Origin: Rhodocyclaceae bacterium
Lineage (GTDB): Bacteria > Pseudomonadota > Gammaproteobacteria > Burkholderiales > CAIKXV01
Reading direction: 5' to 3'
NCBI GenBank assembly: GCA_020248265.1
Contig: JADCHX010000012.1
Coordinates: 127,394 to 191,393, forward strand
Length of the DNA: 64,000 nucleotides
Shown here: piece by piece, positions 16,814-25,682 of the stretch
Numbering within the stretch: position 1 is the stretch's first letter
Layout of the letters: every line of letters begins with the position of its first letter
Position numbers and translations under genes: made by a program
Notes under the pieces: model-generated
Database searches by the model: none
What the model saw: the letters and a program-made list of their open reading frames with translations, nothing else
Told to the model about the DNA's origin: nothing

Positions 16814-17998
16814 CTATTGCGGCAGGCCGAGCACGGCCTTGGCCAGGATGTTGCGCTGGATCTCGTTCGAGCCGCCGTAGATGGTGCCCGGGCGTGAACT
16901 GTAGAACGGGGCGAGCATGTTCATCGGCGTGCCGTCGACATCGGTGTCGCCACCGAGCGCGCCGTACTCGTCGCCCGCTTCCAGCATCAGTTCCGAGCAC
17001 CGCTGCATCGTCTCGGTCGCCCAGATCTTCAGCAGGGAGACGTCGGGGCCGAGCGCTTCACCGCGGCGTACCTGTTCGACGAACACCTCGTAGGTGGCCG
17101 ACAGGTCGACGATGTCGAGGCGCAGCGCGGTGAACCGATCCATGAACAACGGATCGGCGAACAGCCCGCGCGCCCGCGCCAGTTTTTCCAGGCGTGCGAA
17201 TGCAAGTTGCGGGCGCCGCGGACTGCCGATCCCGAGCCGCTCGAAACCAAGCAGCGACTTCGCGATCGCCCAGCCCTGGCCGGGTACGCCGACCAGGTTG
17301 GCCTTCGGCGTGCGTACGCCGTCGAAGAACACCTGGCAGAACTCCTCGTCGCCGGCGATGTTGCGGATCGGCCGCACGGTGATGCCGGGTGACTTCATGT
17401 CCAGAAGCAGGAAGCTGATGCCTTCCTGCTTCTTCCCGCTGCGGTCGGTCCGCGCAAGCACGTACATGTGCGTGGCGTCCATCGCGAGCGTCGTCCAGAT
17501 CTTGCTGCCGTCGATCACGTAGTCGCCGCCATCCTCCACCGCCGCGGTCTGCAGGCTGGCGAGGTCGGATCCGGCGTTCGGTTCGGAATAGCCCTGGCAC
17601 CAGATCGCCTCGCCGGACAACGTTCGCGGCAGGAACCATTCCTTCTGGTCCGGCGTGCCGTAGCGGATGAGGATCGGCCCGACCTGGGTGATGCCCTGAT
17701 CGGGCATGCGGCCGCAACCATGCCGCTCGAGTTCCTCGACCATGATGATCTGCTTGAACGGCGACAGTCCCATGCCGCCGAGCGCGGTCGGCCACGACGG
17801 GGCGATCCAGCCCTTGCGGTAGAGCATGTCCCACCAGTCCCGGCACTCGTGCCAGTGCATGCGGCCGGCGGGGAAGCGCACATGCTCAGGGCAGTTCGCC
17901 TGCAGCCAGGTACGCACCTCCGTGCGGAAGACCTCATCGGCAAGTGCATCCCATTCAAGGGGCGCATCGCCGGCGGTACCGTTTCGCGGGTCGATCAT
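16814..17998 (-). CDS. Acyl-CoA dehydrogenase, probable catalytic subunit
   Basis: This 394-residue flavoprotein has the standard three-domain fold, with the FAD/substrate motif CQGYSEPNAGSDLAS (134-148) and the C-terminal TIYGGSNEIQRNILAK (372-387). The usual YEG base position reads Gly375, but Glu253 in LLGFERLGIG aligns with the catalytic glutamate of isovaleryl-CoA-type enzymes, so the protein is probably active. The next gene upstream encodes a shorter, dissimilar acyl-CoA dehydrogenase nine bases away, a layout typical of heteromeric enzymes of steroid side-chain degradation. The start is at 17998. Confidence 0.88.
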   Translation of the reverse strand: MIDPRNGTAGDAPLEWDALADEVFRTEVRTWLQANCPEHVRFPAGRMHWHECRDWWDMLYRKGWIAPSWPTALGGMGLSPFKQIIMVEELERHGCGRMPDQGITQVGPILIRYGTPDQKEWFLPRTLSGEAIWCQGYSEPNAGSDLASLQTAAVEDGGDYVIDGSKIWTTLAMDATHMYVLARTDRSGKKQEGISFLLLDMKSPGITVRPIRNIAGDEEFCQVFFDGVRTPKANLVGVPGQGWAIAKSLLGFERLGIGSPRRPQLAFARLEKLARARGLFADPLFMDRFTALRLDIVDLSATYEVFVEQVRRGEALGPDVSLLKIWATETMQRCSELMLEAGDEYGALGGDTDVDGTPMNMLAPFYSSRPGTIYGGSNEIQRNILAKAVLGLPQ

Positions 17999-18007
17999 CA
18001 GGCGTCC

Positions 18008-19162
18008 TCAGGCTGCGGCGGCATCCAGCGGCACCAACGCGGCATAGCGGGTGCGGTGAAGCCGCGCATTGCCGAGCCAGGCTGAAAGTACCAGCGCGCG
18101 CTTCACGTACAGGCCGACATCGCAGTCGTCGGTAAAACCGATTGCACCATGCATCTGGACGGCCTCGCGCGTGATCCGGTGCGCGGTCTCGCAGGCACGC
18201 GCCTTGGCGCGACTGGCGGCCGCGCTGCGCAGCGGCCCGTCGTCCAGCCCTGTGGCCGTGTGCAGCGCGTGGTCGAGCGCGGCATCGCCGATACGCTGGT
18301 GGATGTAAAGATCGACCGCTCGGTGCTGCAACGCCTGGAATGCGCCGATCGGGCGCCCGAACTGCGTGCGGGTGCGCAGGTAGTCCAGCGTCACGTCCAG
18401 CAAGCGTCGCGACAGACCCAGCAGTTCGGCTGCGAGCGCGAGGTTGCCGTCGTCGACGGCTGCGGCGACCGCGCGCATGGCGCCCGCCCCCATCGCGAGC
18501 CGATGATCGGCCGGCAGTTCGACACCGTCGAAACGCAGGTCGAGCACGGGACGGCCATCGGCGAGTCGGTGCGCGACGCAGCGGATGCCAGTCATTGTCG
18601 CCGGAACCCAGTAGAGCGCCGTCTGCGCGCACTCGCGCACCGACACCACGTAGCCGTCTGCACCGGCTGCACCGACGACGAAGCGCTTGGCACCTTGCAG
18701 CATCGCCCGGTGCCCACCAGCGGACGCCGGCTGCGGCGAGGCGGTCGTGGCGAGGTTAGTCGGATCGAGGTCCCCGGCCGCTTCCTGCCAGGCAAGGGCA
18801 GGGATGATCTCACCCGAGGCGATGCTCGACAGCAGGGATGCCTTCAGCGCACCCTGGCCGCAGTTGGCGATCGCACGCGTGGCGATCATCGCTGCGGTCA
18901 GCGGCTCGGGCATCAGCGCGGCCGCCGTGCCCCTGGCCAGGATCGCATGTTCGGCCACCGACAGCCCCAGCCCGCCGTACGCTTCTGGTACGACGAGACC
19001 GGTCCAGCCGAGGCTTGCCATCGCCTGCCATGCTGAACGGTCGAATCCGGGATCGGTATCGCGCAGCGCACGCGCCCTGCGCAACGGATCGGATCGGCGA
19101 CAGTAGTCCGTCACGCTGTCGGCCAGCATCCGCCGCTGGTCGGCCGCGCCGCCATCGGTCAT
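18008..19162 (-). CDS. Acyl-CoA dehydrogenase family protein, probable non-catalytic partner
   Basis: A 384-residue acyl-CoA dehydrogenase homologue. The C-terminal features RTQFGRPIGAFQALQHRAVD and QMHGAIGFTDDCDVGLYVKR are those of the FadE29-like branch. The helix that carries the catalytic glutamate in isovaleryl-CoA-type enzymes reads DDGNLALAAELL, without that residue, and no YEG motif is present. I infer it forms a heteromer with the neighbouring dehydrogenase, supplying the FAD contacts. It overlaps the MaoC gene by four bases. Confidence 0.85.
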   Translation of the reverse strand: MTDGGAADQRRMLADSVTDYCRRSDPLRRARALRDTDPGFDRSAWQAMASLGWTGLVVPEAYGGLGLSVAEHAILARGTAAALMPEPLTAAMIATRAIANCGQGALKASLLSSIASGEIIPALAWQEAAGDLDPTNLATTASPQPASAGGHRAMLQGAKRFVVGAAGADGYVVSVRECAQTALYWVPATMTGIRCVAHRLADGRPVLDLRFDGVELPADHRLAMGAGAMRAVAAAVDDGNLALAAELLGLSRRLLDVTLDYLRTRTQFGRPIGAFQALQHRAVDLYIHQRIGDAALDHALHTATGLDDGPLRSAAASRAKARACETAHRITREAVQMHGAIGFTDDCDVGLYVKRALVLSAWLGNARLHRTRYAALVPLDAAAA

Positions 19163-20019
19163 CCCGAAACCTCGGCCCAGCCGTTGCTGAGGACGACCGC
19201 ATTGCGCGCTGGCACCGTGCAGCGAAAGAAGACCTCGCCACCCTCACGCCAGATCTCGGTGCGGATGGTATCGCCCGGATACACCGGTGCGGAGAAGCGC
19301 GCCTCCATCGCGGTGAGCCGCTCCGGGTTCCAGCCGCAGAGCTGCCGCAGCAGGGCGATGCCGGCGATGCCGAAAGTGGCCCGGCCATGCAGGATGGGCT
19401 GGCTGAAGCCAGCCTTCGCGGCAAACGCCGGATCGGCATGCAGCGGGTTGTAGTCGCCCGACAGGCGATAGATGAGGGCGAGCTGGGGGATGACCGGCCA
19501 GTCGTCAGTCAGGTCAGGCGCGCGCGCGGGCAGGGTACGCGGCACCTTCGGCGACGCCGACGGGCCGCCGAAGCCACCGTTGGCCCGAGCGAAGCTGGTC
19601 GAATCGGTAGTGGCGATGCACTCGCCGGTCTTCGCATCGAGGATGCGCGTCTCGGTGAGGATCAGCGCGCCCTTGCCTTCACCCTTGTCGATGACATCGA
19701 CCACGCGCGTCTCGCCGCGCAGGCTGGCCTCGGCCGGCAGCGGCCGATGCAGCCGGAAGCCCTGTTCGCCATGGACGACCTTCGTTCGGTCGACGCCGGT
19801 ACGCGGGTCGCCCGCCCAGCCCATCGGCTGGCACAGCACGACCGACATCATCGGCAGCGCCTGCAGCCCCTGCTCGTAGACGAAGCGCAACTGGTGGAGG
19901 TCCATCGGATCCGCGCCGACGCCGAGCCCCAGCGCGTACAGGATGGTGTCTTTCTTAGACAGTTCGAAAGGAAGGTCCGGGATCTGCCAGTTCTTGAGGG
20001 TTTCGTAGTGGATGGTCAT
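19159..20019 (-). CDS. MaoC-type enoyl-CoA hydratase 2 (double hot-dog)
   Basis: A 286-residue double-hot-dog hydratase. The hydratase-2 motif YRLSGDYNPLHADPAFA carries Asp189, Asn191 and His194, the R-specific hydration residues, followed by PILHG. The N-terminal half is a degenerate hot dog, as in eukaryotic and bacterial MFE-2-type hydratases. It converts a trans-2-enoyl-CoA to the 3R-hydroxyacyl-CoA. The SDR dehydrogenase that would oxidise this product is the next gene upstream, so the two together form a split version of the MFE-2 multifunctional enzyme. Confidence 0.9.
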   Translation of the reverse strand: MTIHYETLKNWQIPDLPFELSKKDTILYALGLGVGADPMDLHQLRFVYEQGLQALPMMSVVLCQPMGWAGDPRTGVDRTKVVHGEQGFRLHRPLPAEASLRGETRVVDVIDKGEGKGALILTETRILDAKTGECIATTDSTSFARANGGFGGPSASPKVPRTLPARAPDLTDDWPVIPQLALIYRLSGDYNPLHADPAFAAKAGFSQPILHGRATFGIAGIALLRQLCGWNPERLTAMEARFSAPVYPGDTIRTEIWREGGEVFFRCTVPARNAVVLSNGWAEVSG

Positions 20020-20032
20020 GGCAGTGCGCCTG

Positions 20033-20944
20033 TCAGATCGCGTCGTACGGGAACACGTTCACCGTCCGTTCGAGCGGCGTGAGGCTGGGCCGGAAGCTGG
20101 GCAGTGCATGTTCGGCGATGGTAGCCGGCGTCCAGCCTTCGCTGCGGTGGACGCCGCGCACGGGTCGGTGCTGGCTGAACAGGAAGAGTTCGTTCTTGCG
20201 CACCGAAAACACCTGGCCGCTGACTTCGGCCGCAGCGTCGCTGCAGAGGAAGACCGTCAGCGGGGCGTTCATCTCCGCCTTCACCGTCATGCGCTGCGCG
20301 ACGCGTTTCTGCTGCGCCGGGTTGTCGGTTGGAATCGAGGCGATCATCCGCGTCCAGCCCGAGGGCGCCAGGCAGTTCGAGCGCACCCGGTACTTCTCCA
20401 TGTCGCGCGCGATGCTGTTCGACAGCCCGACGATGCCCAGTTTCGCCGCTGCATAGTTGGCCTGGCCGACTGCGCCGATAAGGCCCGCGGTGGAGGTCAT
20501 GTGCACGAAGGCGCCCGCTTCCTGCTTGCGGAAATGGTTGGCGGCGTGGCGCGACACGTTGAACGAGCCCTTCAGCATCACGTTCACCACGGCGTCGAAG
20601 TCGGATTCGGTCATCTTGTGGAAGATGACGTCACGCAGGATGCCGGCGTTGTTCACCACTGCATCGATGCGGCCGAACGAATCGAGCGCGCACTGGATGA
20701 TCTTCTCGGCGCTGTTCCAGTCGGACACGCTGTCGTAGCTGGCGATCGCCTCGCCGCCAGCGGCCTCGATCTCGTCGACCACCTCCTGCGCCGGCGTCTG
20801 CTCGCCACCCGAGCCGTCGAGCGCCGCGCCGATGTCGTTCACCACCACCTGCGCGCCCTCGGCAGCCATCAGCAGCGCCACGCCGCGACCGACGCCGCGA
20901 CCGGCCCCGGTGACCACCACGACCTTGCCATCCATCATTCCCAT
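20033..20944 (-). CDS. SDR-family 3-hydroxyacyl-CoA dehydrogenase (MFE-2 type)
   Basis: A 303-residue short-chain dehydrogenase. The nucleotide motif is VTGAGRGVGRG (11-21) and the catalytic residues are Ser151, Tyr164 and Lys168 (QANYAAAKLG). The long insertion after VVVNDIGAALDG and the C-terminal extension beyond residue 250 (HRPVRGVHRSEGWTP) are those of peroxisomal MFE-2 and its bacterial homologues, which oxidise 3R-hydroxyacyl-CoA. A good ribosome site (GGGAGAAG) precedes the ATG at 20944. It fits the MaoC hydratase downstream. Confidence 0.87.
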   Translation of the reverse strand: MGMMDGKVVVVTGAGRGVGRGVALLMAAEGAQVVVNDIGAALDGSGGEQTPAQEVVDEIEAAGGEAIASYDSVSDWNSAEKIIQCALDSFGRIDAVVNNAGILRDVIFHKMTESDFDAVVNVMLKGSFNVSRHAANHFRKQEAGAFVHMTSTAGLIGAVGQANYAAAKLGIVGLSNSIARDMEKYRVRSNCLAPSGWTRMIASIPTDNPAQQKRVAQRMTVKAEMNAPLTVFLCSDAAAEVSGQVFSVRKNELFLFSQHRPVRGVHRSEGWTPATIAEHALPSFRPSLTPLERTVNVFPYDAI

Positions 20945-21035
20945 CGCGCTTCTCCCGTGTATTCGATACGGCACGGCGGCACGATCAGCCGCCCATGTGA
21001 GTTGACCCCGCGCCACCAGGGGCGCGCCGAAGTCG

Positions 21036-22019
21036 CTACTCGGGCCTTGCGCCGGAGTCTCGTACCACCTTCGCCCATCGAGCGAGTTCGCCGCGCAGGA
21101 ACTCGACCGTCTGCTCGGGCGTCGTACCCATCGCCTCGGCACCCATCTGGTTGAAGCTCTCGACCGTGTCGGGCGCCTTCAGTCCCTTCACGACCACGCT
21201 GTTCGCCCGGTTCACGATCTCGCGCGGCGTTCCCGCTGGCGCCGACAGCACGTACCAGGTGCTCACCACGTAGCCCGGCAGGCCGGACTCGACCATCGTC
21301 GGAACGTCGGGGGCAAGCCGCGACCGCTTCTCGAGGGTGGTCGCAAGGGCACGCACCCGGCCAGCCCTCACGTGCGGCAGCAGCGCGGGGATACCGCTGA
21401 GCAGGAAATCGATCTCGCCGCCGAGCAGTGCCGCCGTGGCCGGTGCCGCGCCCTTGTAGGGAACGTGGACGGTGCGGATGCCAGCCATGCTGTTGACCAT
21501 TTCCGCCATCAGGTGCGATGCGCCACCGATGCCGACCGAGCCGTAGTTCATCCGGCCGGGACTCCTGCGGGCGAGCGCAATCAAGTCCTTCACGTTCTTC
21601 GCGGGCACGGCGGGATGCACGACGAGGAAGTTGTCGACCATCGCCAGCAGCGTGACATGGTGGAAGTCCTTGAGGACATCGTAGCCGAGCTTCGGGTACA
21701 GCGACTGCGCGATACCATGCGTCGACAGCGAGCCGACCAGCATCGTGTAGCCGTCGGCCGGGGAGCGGGCGACGAACTCGGCGCCGATGGTGCCGCCAGC
21801 GCCGCCACGATTCTCGATGACTGCGGCGTGGCCGTAGGCCTCCTCGAGCTTGCGCGCCGCCGCTCGTCCGATGATGTCGGTCGGCCCCCCCGGCGGGAAC
21901 GGAATCACGATCCGCATCGGCTTGACCGGCCATGCCGGCTGCGCAACCGCAGCGGGCGGAAGACTGGCGCAATAGGCCAGCGCGAGGGCGGCACCGCATG
22001 CCGCGACAGGGTTACGCAT
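21036..22019 (-). CDS. Bug/TctC-family tripartite tricarboxylate transporter substrate-binding protein
   Basis: This 327-residue periplasmic receptor begins with a signal peptide (residues 1-26, ending AVAQ) and shows the family motifs WPVKPMRIVIPFPPGGPTDI and VPYKGAAPATAALLGGE. A strong GGAGG lies before the ATG at 22019; a far longer upstream extension of the frame is rejected. It is the first gene of the acyl-CoA cluster as transcribed and has no TctA/TctB partners here. Confidence 0.9.
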   Translation of the reverse strand: MRNPVAACGAALALAYCASLPPAAVAQPAWPVKPMRIVIPFPPGGPTDIIGRAAARKLEEAYGHAAVIENRGGAGGTIGAEFVARSPADGYTMLVGSLSTHGIAQSLYPKLGYDVLKDFHHVTLLAMVDNFLVVHPAVPAKNVKDLIALARRSPGRMNYGSVGIGGASHLMAEMVNSMAGIRTVHVPYKGAAPATAALLGGEIDFLLSGIPALLPHVRAGRVRALATTLEKRSRLAPDVPTMVESGLPGYVVSTWYVLSAPAGTPREIVNRANSVVVKGLKAPDTVESFNQMGAEAMGTTPEQTVEFLRGELARWAKVVRDSGARPE

Positions 22020-22208
22020 CACGATCCTCCGAACTGCGCGCGATCTTCTCTCCCGCGCTGTCTGTGTCTGCGACTTCGTTCGTCGCACGGGCGGGCCCGC
22101 CGCCGATGCGGCCGAAGCTTGTAGTGTTCTGACGCCCGGCCGGAGTTTACGCTGGGGGGCTGACGGTGACAAACGCCTATGGGCCGTGGACGCCGCTATC
22201 ATCGCGAG

Positions 22209-22667
22209 ATGAAAAGCACAGGCACGGCATTCAAGGTACGCGCGGCCAGCTGGGCCGAGGACTTTGCCGCGCTGCGGACCGTCCGCGAAACGGTGTTCGT
22301 CGTCGAACAGGACGTTCCCGTCGAACTCGAATGGGACGGTCTCGACGAGGGCTGCCGGCACCTGCTGGCCGAGGATACGCATGGCCGGCCGATCGGGTGC
22401 GTACGGCTGCTCCCCGACGGTCACATCGGGCGCATGGCGGTACTCGCGCCGTGGCGCGGCCGCGGCGTCGGCCGCGCGCTGCTACGGGCCATGCTCGTGC
22501 AGGCCGCGGCATCCGGGTTTGCCGTGGTGCGGCTCAATGCACAGGTGCAGGCGCTCGGCTTCTACGCGCGCGAGGGCTTTCAGGCCTGCGGAGACGTGTT
22601 CGACGACGCCGGCATCGCGCATCGCGCGATGCAGCTTGCGCTGCAGGACCACCGAAGCGACCGCTGA
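22209..22667 (+). CDS. GNAT family N-acetyltransferase
   Basis: A 152-residue GNAT protein. Motif A is LAPWRGRGVGRALL (about 79-92), with the acetyl-CoA pyrophosphate loop RGRGVG, and motif B is ALGFYAREGFQACGDVFDDAG. It resembles the ElaA/YjcF-like stand-alone acetyltransferases. The short N-terminal stretch is preceded by a GCGAG site. It lies between two unrelated minus-strand units, so it is probably a single-gene transcript. Its acceptor substrate is unknown. Confidence 0.85.
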   Translation: MKSTGTAFKVRAASWAEDFAALRTVRETVFVVEQDVPVELEWDGLDEGCRHLLAEDTHGRPIGCVRLLPDGHIGRMAVLAPWRGRGVGRALLRAMLVQAAASGFAVVRLNAQVQALGFYAREGFQACGDVFDDAGIAHRAMQLALQDHRSDR

Positions 22668-22678
22668 CGCGGCAGGCT

Positions 22679-22699
22679 CACGCTGCGTGCGGCAGCGTG
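22679..22699. terminator. Perfect 8-bp hairpin between convergent genes
   Basis: CACGCTGC and GCAGCGTG form a perfect 8-bp stem around a five-base loop just after the GNAT stop and before the NRDE stop. There is no U-tract, so it may only assist termination on either strand. Confidence 0.35.
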
Positions 22700-22712
22700 C
22701 CGGCAAGCACAG

Positions 22713-23495
22713 TCAGCCGATCGTGAAGCGATGGCGCACGCGGCCCGAAGGCTTTGCGTGTCGGTCCCAGGTGTGCTCGATGAACTCCACCTGGCCGCTG
22801 CGAGCGACCGACAGCAGCGTCGAACAGCGCGTGCCGTAATCGCGCTCGGGCGCGTGGATGAATGGCGCGGCCAGCGCGCGCTCGAACGAGAGCGGCGCCC
22901 CCTGCGCGGGCAGGTCGCGATCCTCCGGCGGCCGACGGTCCGAAAGCGCCGCGATGAGCGCCGCCTCTCGAGCGGAAGGATCGAGCGAAAGTGCCTCTTC
23001 CAGCGCCCGTCGGCCCCGCACCACCTTCAGCCACGGGGTGTCGAGCAGGTGGTTGCTCAGTCCATGCACCCCGGCCTCGATCGGCATGCCACCCGCACCG
23101 CCTCCCTCGAGCCGGTTCGAGTAGTAGAACAGGGAGGTCGCGTCGCCGAGCAGCACGCTGAATCCCTGGTAGTCGCCGGCGCGTCGCGCCAGGCCCTCGA
23201 TGAACGCCGGCGGGGGCAGGTCGCCCTGCAGGTAGTCGGCGGCGAGCGCACCACGCGAAGGCCCGCCGGGAACCGGCGGCGCCCCGCGGTAGTTCGTCAC
23301 CGCCGCGAAGCGACCGTCGAGGCCGACGCCGAACCAGGTACCGCCGCGGTCAAGGTCGCGACCGGCAAGTACATGCGGCGTATCCGTCCAGTAAGCGGCC
23401 GGCGCGGACGGACGCGCGAAATGTTCATCGCGATTGGCCGCGACGAGCAGGCGGTAGTCGGGATGCGCATCGACCGCGAACAGGATCAGGCACAC
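22713..23495 (-). CDS. NRDE family protein (TANGO2-like)
   Basis: A 260-residue protein of the NRDE (TANGO2) family, defined by Cys2 at the N-terminus (MCLILFAVD) and the ANRDE motif at residues 19-23 (LLVAANRDEHF). Members have an Ntn-hydrolase-like fold; human TANGO2 has been linked to haem handling, but the bacterial function is unknown. The gene starts 12 bases downstream of the ygfZ stop on the same strand, so the two probably share a transcript. Confidence 0.88.
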   Translation of the reverse strand: MCLILFAVDAHPDYRLLVAANRDEHFARPSAPAAYWTDTPHVLAGRDLDRGGTWFGVGLDGRFAAVTNYRGAPPVPGGPSRGALAADYLQGDLPPPAFIEGLARRAGDYQGFSVLLGDATSLFYYSNRLEGGGAGGMPIEAGVHGLSNHLLDTPWLKVVRGRRALEEALSLDPSAREAALIAALSDRRPPEDRDLPAQGAPLSFERALAAPFIHAPERDYGTRCSTLLSVARSGQVEFIEHTWDRHAKPSGRVRHRFTIG

Positions 23496-23507
23496 GCTGG
23501 CTGGACC

Positions 23508-24596
23508 TCAGCGAGCACCATCGGAGACCGCTTCTGGATGGACGGGGACAAGCGACTGCAACAGCGGCCCGTCGATGGCGGACAGATGCAGCGGGTGGAC
23601 CGCGGCGCTTTCGGTGCGCACCACGGCGAGCAGGTCGATGCCGCCGGCCGGCGCCCATGCCGACTCGACCACAATGCCCGTCGCCTGGCCTTCGAGGTCG
23701 GCGCTGCACAAAGCCGTGCCCGGTGCGGGAAGAGGTTCCGCCCCGGCGATGTGTGCCCGGTACAGGCGCTGCTTCAATCGGCCGAGGTACTGCGTTCGGG
23801 CCACGATCTCCTGCCCGGTGTAGCAACCCTTGCTGAAGCCGATGCCGCCGGTCAGGTCGAGGTCGATCATCTGCGGCACGAACTGCTCGCGCGTTGCCTC
23901 GTGCAGCGTTGCTTCACCGGCGTGGATCGCCGCCCAACGCCAGGCCGGTTCACCGGCGGGCGTGATCGTCGCCGCCAGCGTCGTCCAGAGGTCGGCTGCG
24001 GCGTCGGGCTGCACCACAAGTTCGAAGCGACCGCCGTCCAGGGAGAGCCACTGCATGCCGTGGGCCTGCACGATCGCGCCAGCAGTCGGCAGCGCCTCTG
24101 GCGCGGCGCCCAGCGCGGCGGCCAGGCGCGCGCCCGCCTGAGGCCCGGCCACACCGATACGCACGCTCTGGCCGCTGCGGTCGGACACGGATACCTTCGA
24201 TCGGAGCACATACATCGACAGCCGCTTGCGAATCGGTTCGAGCTGGCCGACAGGCAGCTGCATGCAGTAGCCGTCGGCGTCCTGCCAAAGCCTGAAGGTC
24301 GCCAGCGCACGGCCTTTCGGCGTGCACAGCGCCCCGGGGCGGCTGGCCCGCGTGGATGCTTCGCGCACATCGCAGGTCAGCTGCCCTTGCAGGAACACCT
24401 GTGCATCGCTTCCGGCAAAGCCGATCACCCCGAGATGCGAGAGATCGCACAGCACGGCACCTTCGCTGGCGGCCAAACGCTCGGCGGCGGGATCACCGAA
24501 GGTCTCGACGTCGGCGGATTCAGCGCCTGCCCGGGCACCCCGAGCGCGCAGGAAGACCTGCCAGTCGCTATTCAAGGCGCCATTCATGGTCGTCAT
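23508..24596 (-). CDS. ygfZ: tRNA-modifying/iron-sulfur cluster folate-binding protein YgfZ
   Basis: A 362-residue GcvT-like protein with the YgfZ signature KGCYTGQEIVAR (preceded by GGIGFS), whose cysteine is required for function. YgfZ proteins bind folate and support the synthesis or repair of certain iron-sulfur enzymes, including MiaB. Length and motif agree with the family. A TATAAT box lies 33 bases upstream of the ATG. Whether translation starts at 24596 or the ATG nine bases later is uncertain. Confidence 0.88.
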   Translation of the reverse strand: MTTMNGALNSDWQVFLRARGARAGAESADVETFGDPAAERLAASEGAVLCDLSHLGVIGFAGSDAQVFLQGQLTCDVREASTRASRPGALCTPKGRALATFRLWQDADGYCMQLPVGQLEPIRKRLSMYVLRSKVSVSDRSGQSVRIGVAGPQAGARLAAALGAAPEALPTAGAIVQAHGMQWLSLDGGRFELVVQPDAAADLWTTLAATITPAGEPAWRWAAIHAGEATLHEATREQFVPQMIDLDLTGGIGFSKGCYTGQEIVARTQYLGRLKQRLYRAHIAGAEPLPAPGTALCSADLEGQATGIVVESAWAPAGGIDLLAVVRTESAAVHPLHLSAIDGPLLQSLVPVHPEAVSDGAR

Positions 24597-24628
24597 TCGT
24601 CATTCCGGTGGTCATTCAAGGCCCGCCG

Positions 24629-24634
24629 ATTATA
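24629..24634 (-). promoter_or_regulatory. Perfect -10 box upstream of ygfZ
   Basis: TATAAT on the minus strand, 33 bases before the ygfZ ATG. No good -35 hexamer is seen 16-18 bases upstream. The position is suitable for a ygfZ transcript with a leader of about 25 bases. Confidence 0.4.
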
Positions 24635-24814
24635 GAGCGCGGCTGCGCCGAAGCCGGCGCCACAGGACGTCGATGGACGACTGATCGAGGCTAAGATGTG
24701 ACCCACCGACGGCGGGGGGAGAGTGAAGACGATCATGTTGGAGGCCACCAGTGGTGCGGGCTTCATGCGGCTGCTCGAGCCAGGCACGGCGCCGGGCAAG
24801 GTGGCGTCGCAGCC

Positions 24815-25669
24815 ATGAACGCCCGGTCGCACAGCCACCCGATCAGCATGGACATTTCCGGCTGGCGCGAAGCGCCGTTCGCCCCCGGCGGCGAATGCGT
24901 GTTTGCCGTTGGTGACGTGCATGGCTGCGCGGCACAGCTGGGCGAGCTCCTCGACACCGTGGCCGGCATCGCCCGCGCCGTGGACGCACCTTCGCGGCTG
25001 GTCTTCCTGGGCGACCTGATCGACCGGGGACCGGACAGCCTCGGCGTGCTCGACCTGTGGGCGACGGATGCATCGGCGCGCAGCGTCGATCGTATCGATC
25101 GGTTGATGGGCAACCACGAGATGTCGCTGCTGCTCGCGATCGGCGACGGCCCCCATGCGCCGGCCGCGCGCCAGCTGTGGCTGGGCGAACACATGGGCGG
25201 CGGCGCGGTGCTGGGCGAGATGCGCCGGCGTGCAGGGCGCCCGGATGCAGCCCTCGACCACTCGCTGCTGCAAGCGACCATGGGCAGCACGGTGACGACC
25301 TGCCTGCATTCGATGCAGACGCACCTGCAGCTTGGCAACGTGCTGTTCGTGCATGGTGGCCTGAGGCCCATGGTCGACGCAACGGCCTACCTGTCGCAAG
25401 CCTGGACGCGGTTCCGGGAAGCCGAATGGGCCTGGATCATGGCCGACTTCCTGCAGTGGAAGGAAGGCTTCGGTGGCCTGCGGGTAGTGCACGGACACAC
25501 CCCGCCGGCACGCCATCTCGAACTTACGGGCCAGGACGATCCCCATTGCTTCATGTACGACCGCCTCGGCCTGGACGGCGGCAGCAGCCGCAACGGTATC
25601 GTGACTGCCGCGCAGATCGAGGAGGGCCGGTACCGCATCCTGCGCGCGCTGGGTCCCGCCGCGCGCTGA
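24815..25669 (+). CDS. Metallophosphoesterase (PPP-type, ApaH/PrpE-like)
   Basis: A 284-residue serine/threonine-phosphatase-like enzyme with the PPP signature in order: GDVHGC (28-33), GDLIDRGPDS (about 65-74), GNHE (about 98-101), and downstream histidines in LFVHGG and VVHGHTP that complete the two-metal site. The family includes ApaH (Ap4A hydrolase) and PrpE-type protein phosphatases, which this sequence alone cannot separate. I chose the ATG at 24815; in-frame GTG/ATG codons lie upstream to 24698, but the region there does not resemble the family. It converges with the protease gene. Confidence 0.85.
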   Translation: MNARSHSHPISMDISGWREAPFAPGGECVFAVGDVHGCAAQLGELLDTVAGIARAVDAPSRLVFLGDLIDRGPDSLGVLDLWATDASARSVDRIDRLMGNHEMSLLLAIGDGPHAPAARQLWLGEHMGGGAVLGEMRRRAGRPDAALDHSLLQATMGSTVTTCLHSMQTHLQLGNVLFVHGGLRPMVDATAYLSQAWTRFREAEWAWIMADFLQWKEGFGGLRVVHGHTPPARHLELTGQDDPHCFMYDRLGLDGGSSRNGIVTAAQIEEGRYRILRALGPAAR

Positions 25670-25682
25670 CGCTCGATGCTCG

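Noticed and set aside
15187..17133. Open frame of 648 residues on the plus strand
   Set aside because: Antisense to the acyl-CoA ligase; no domain.
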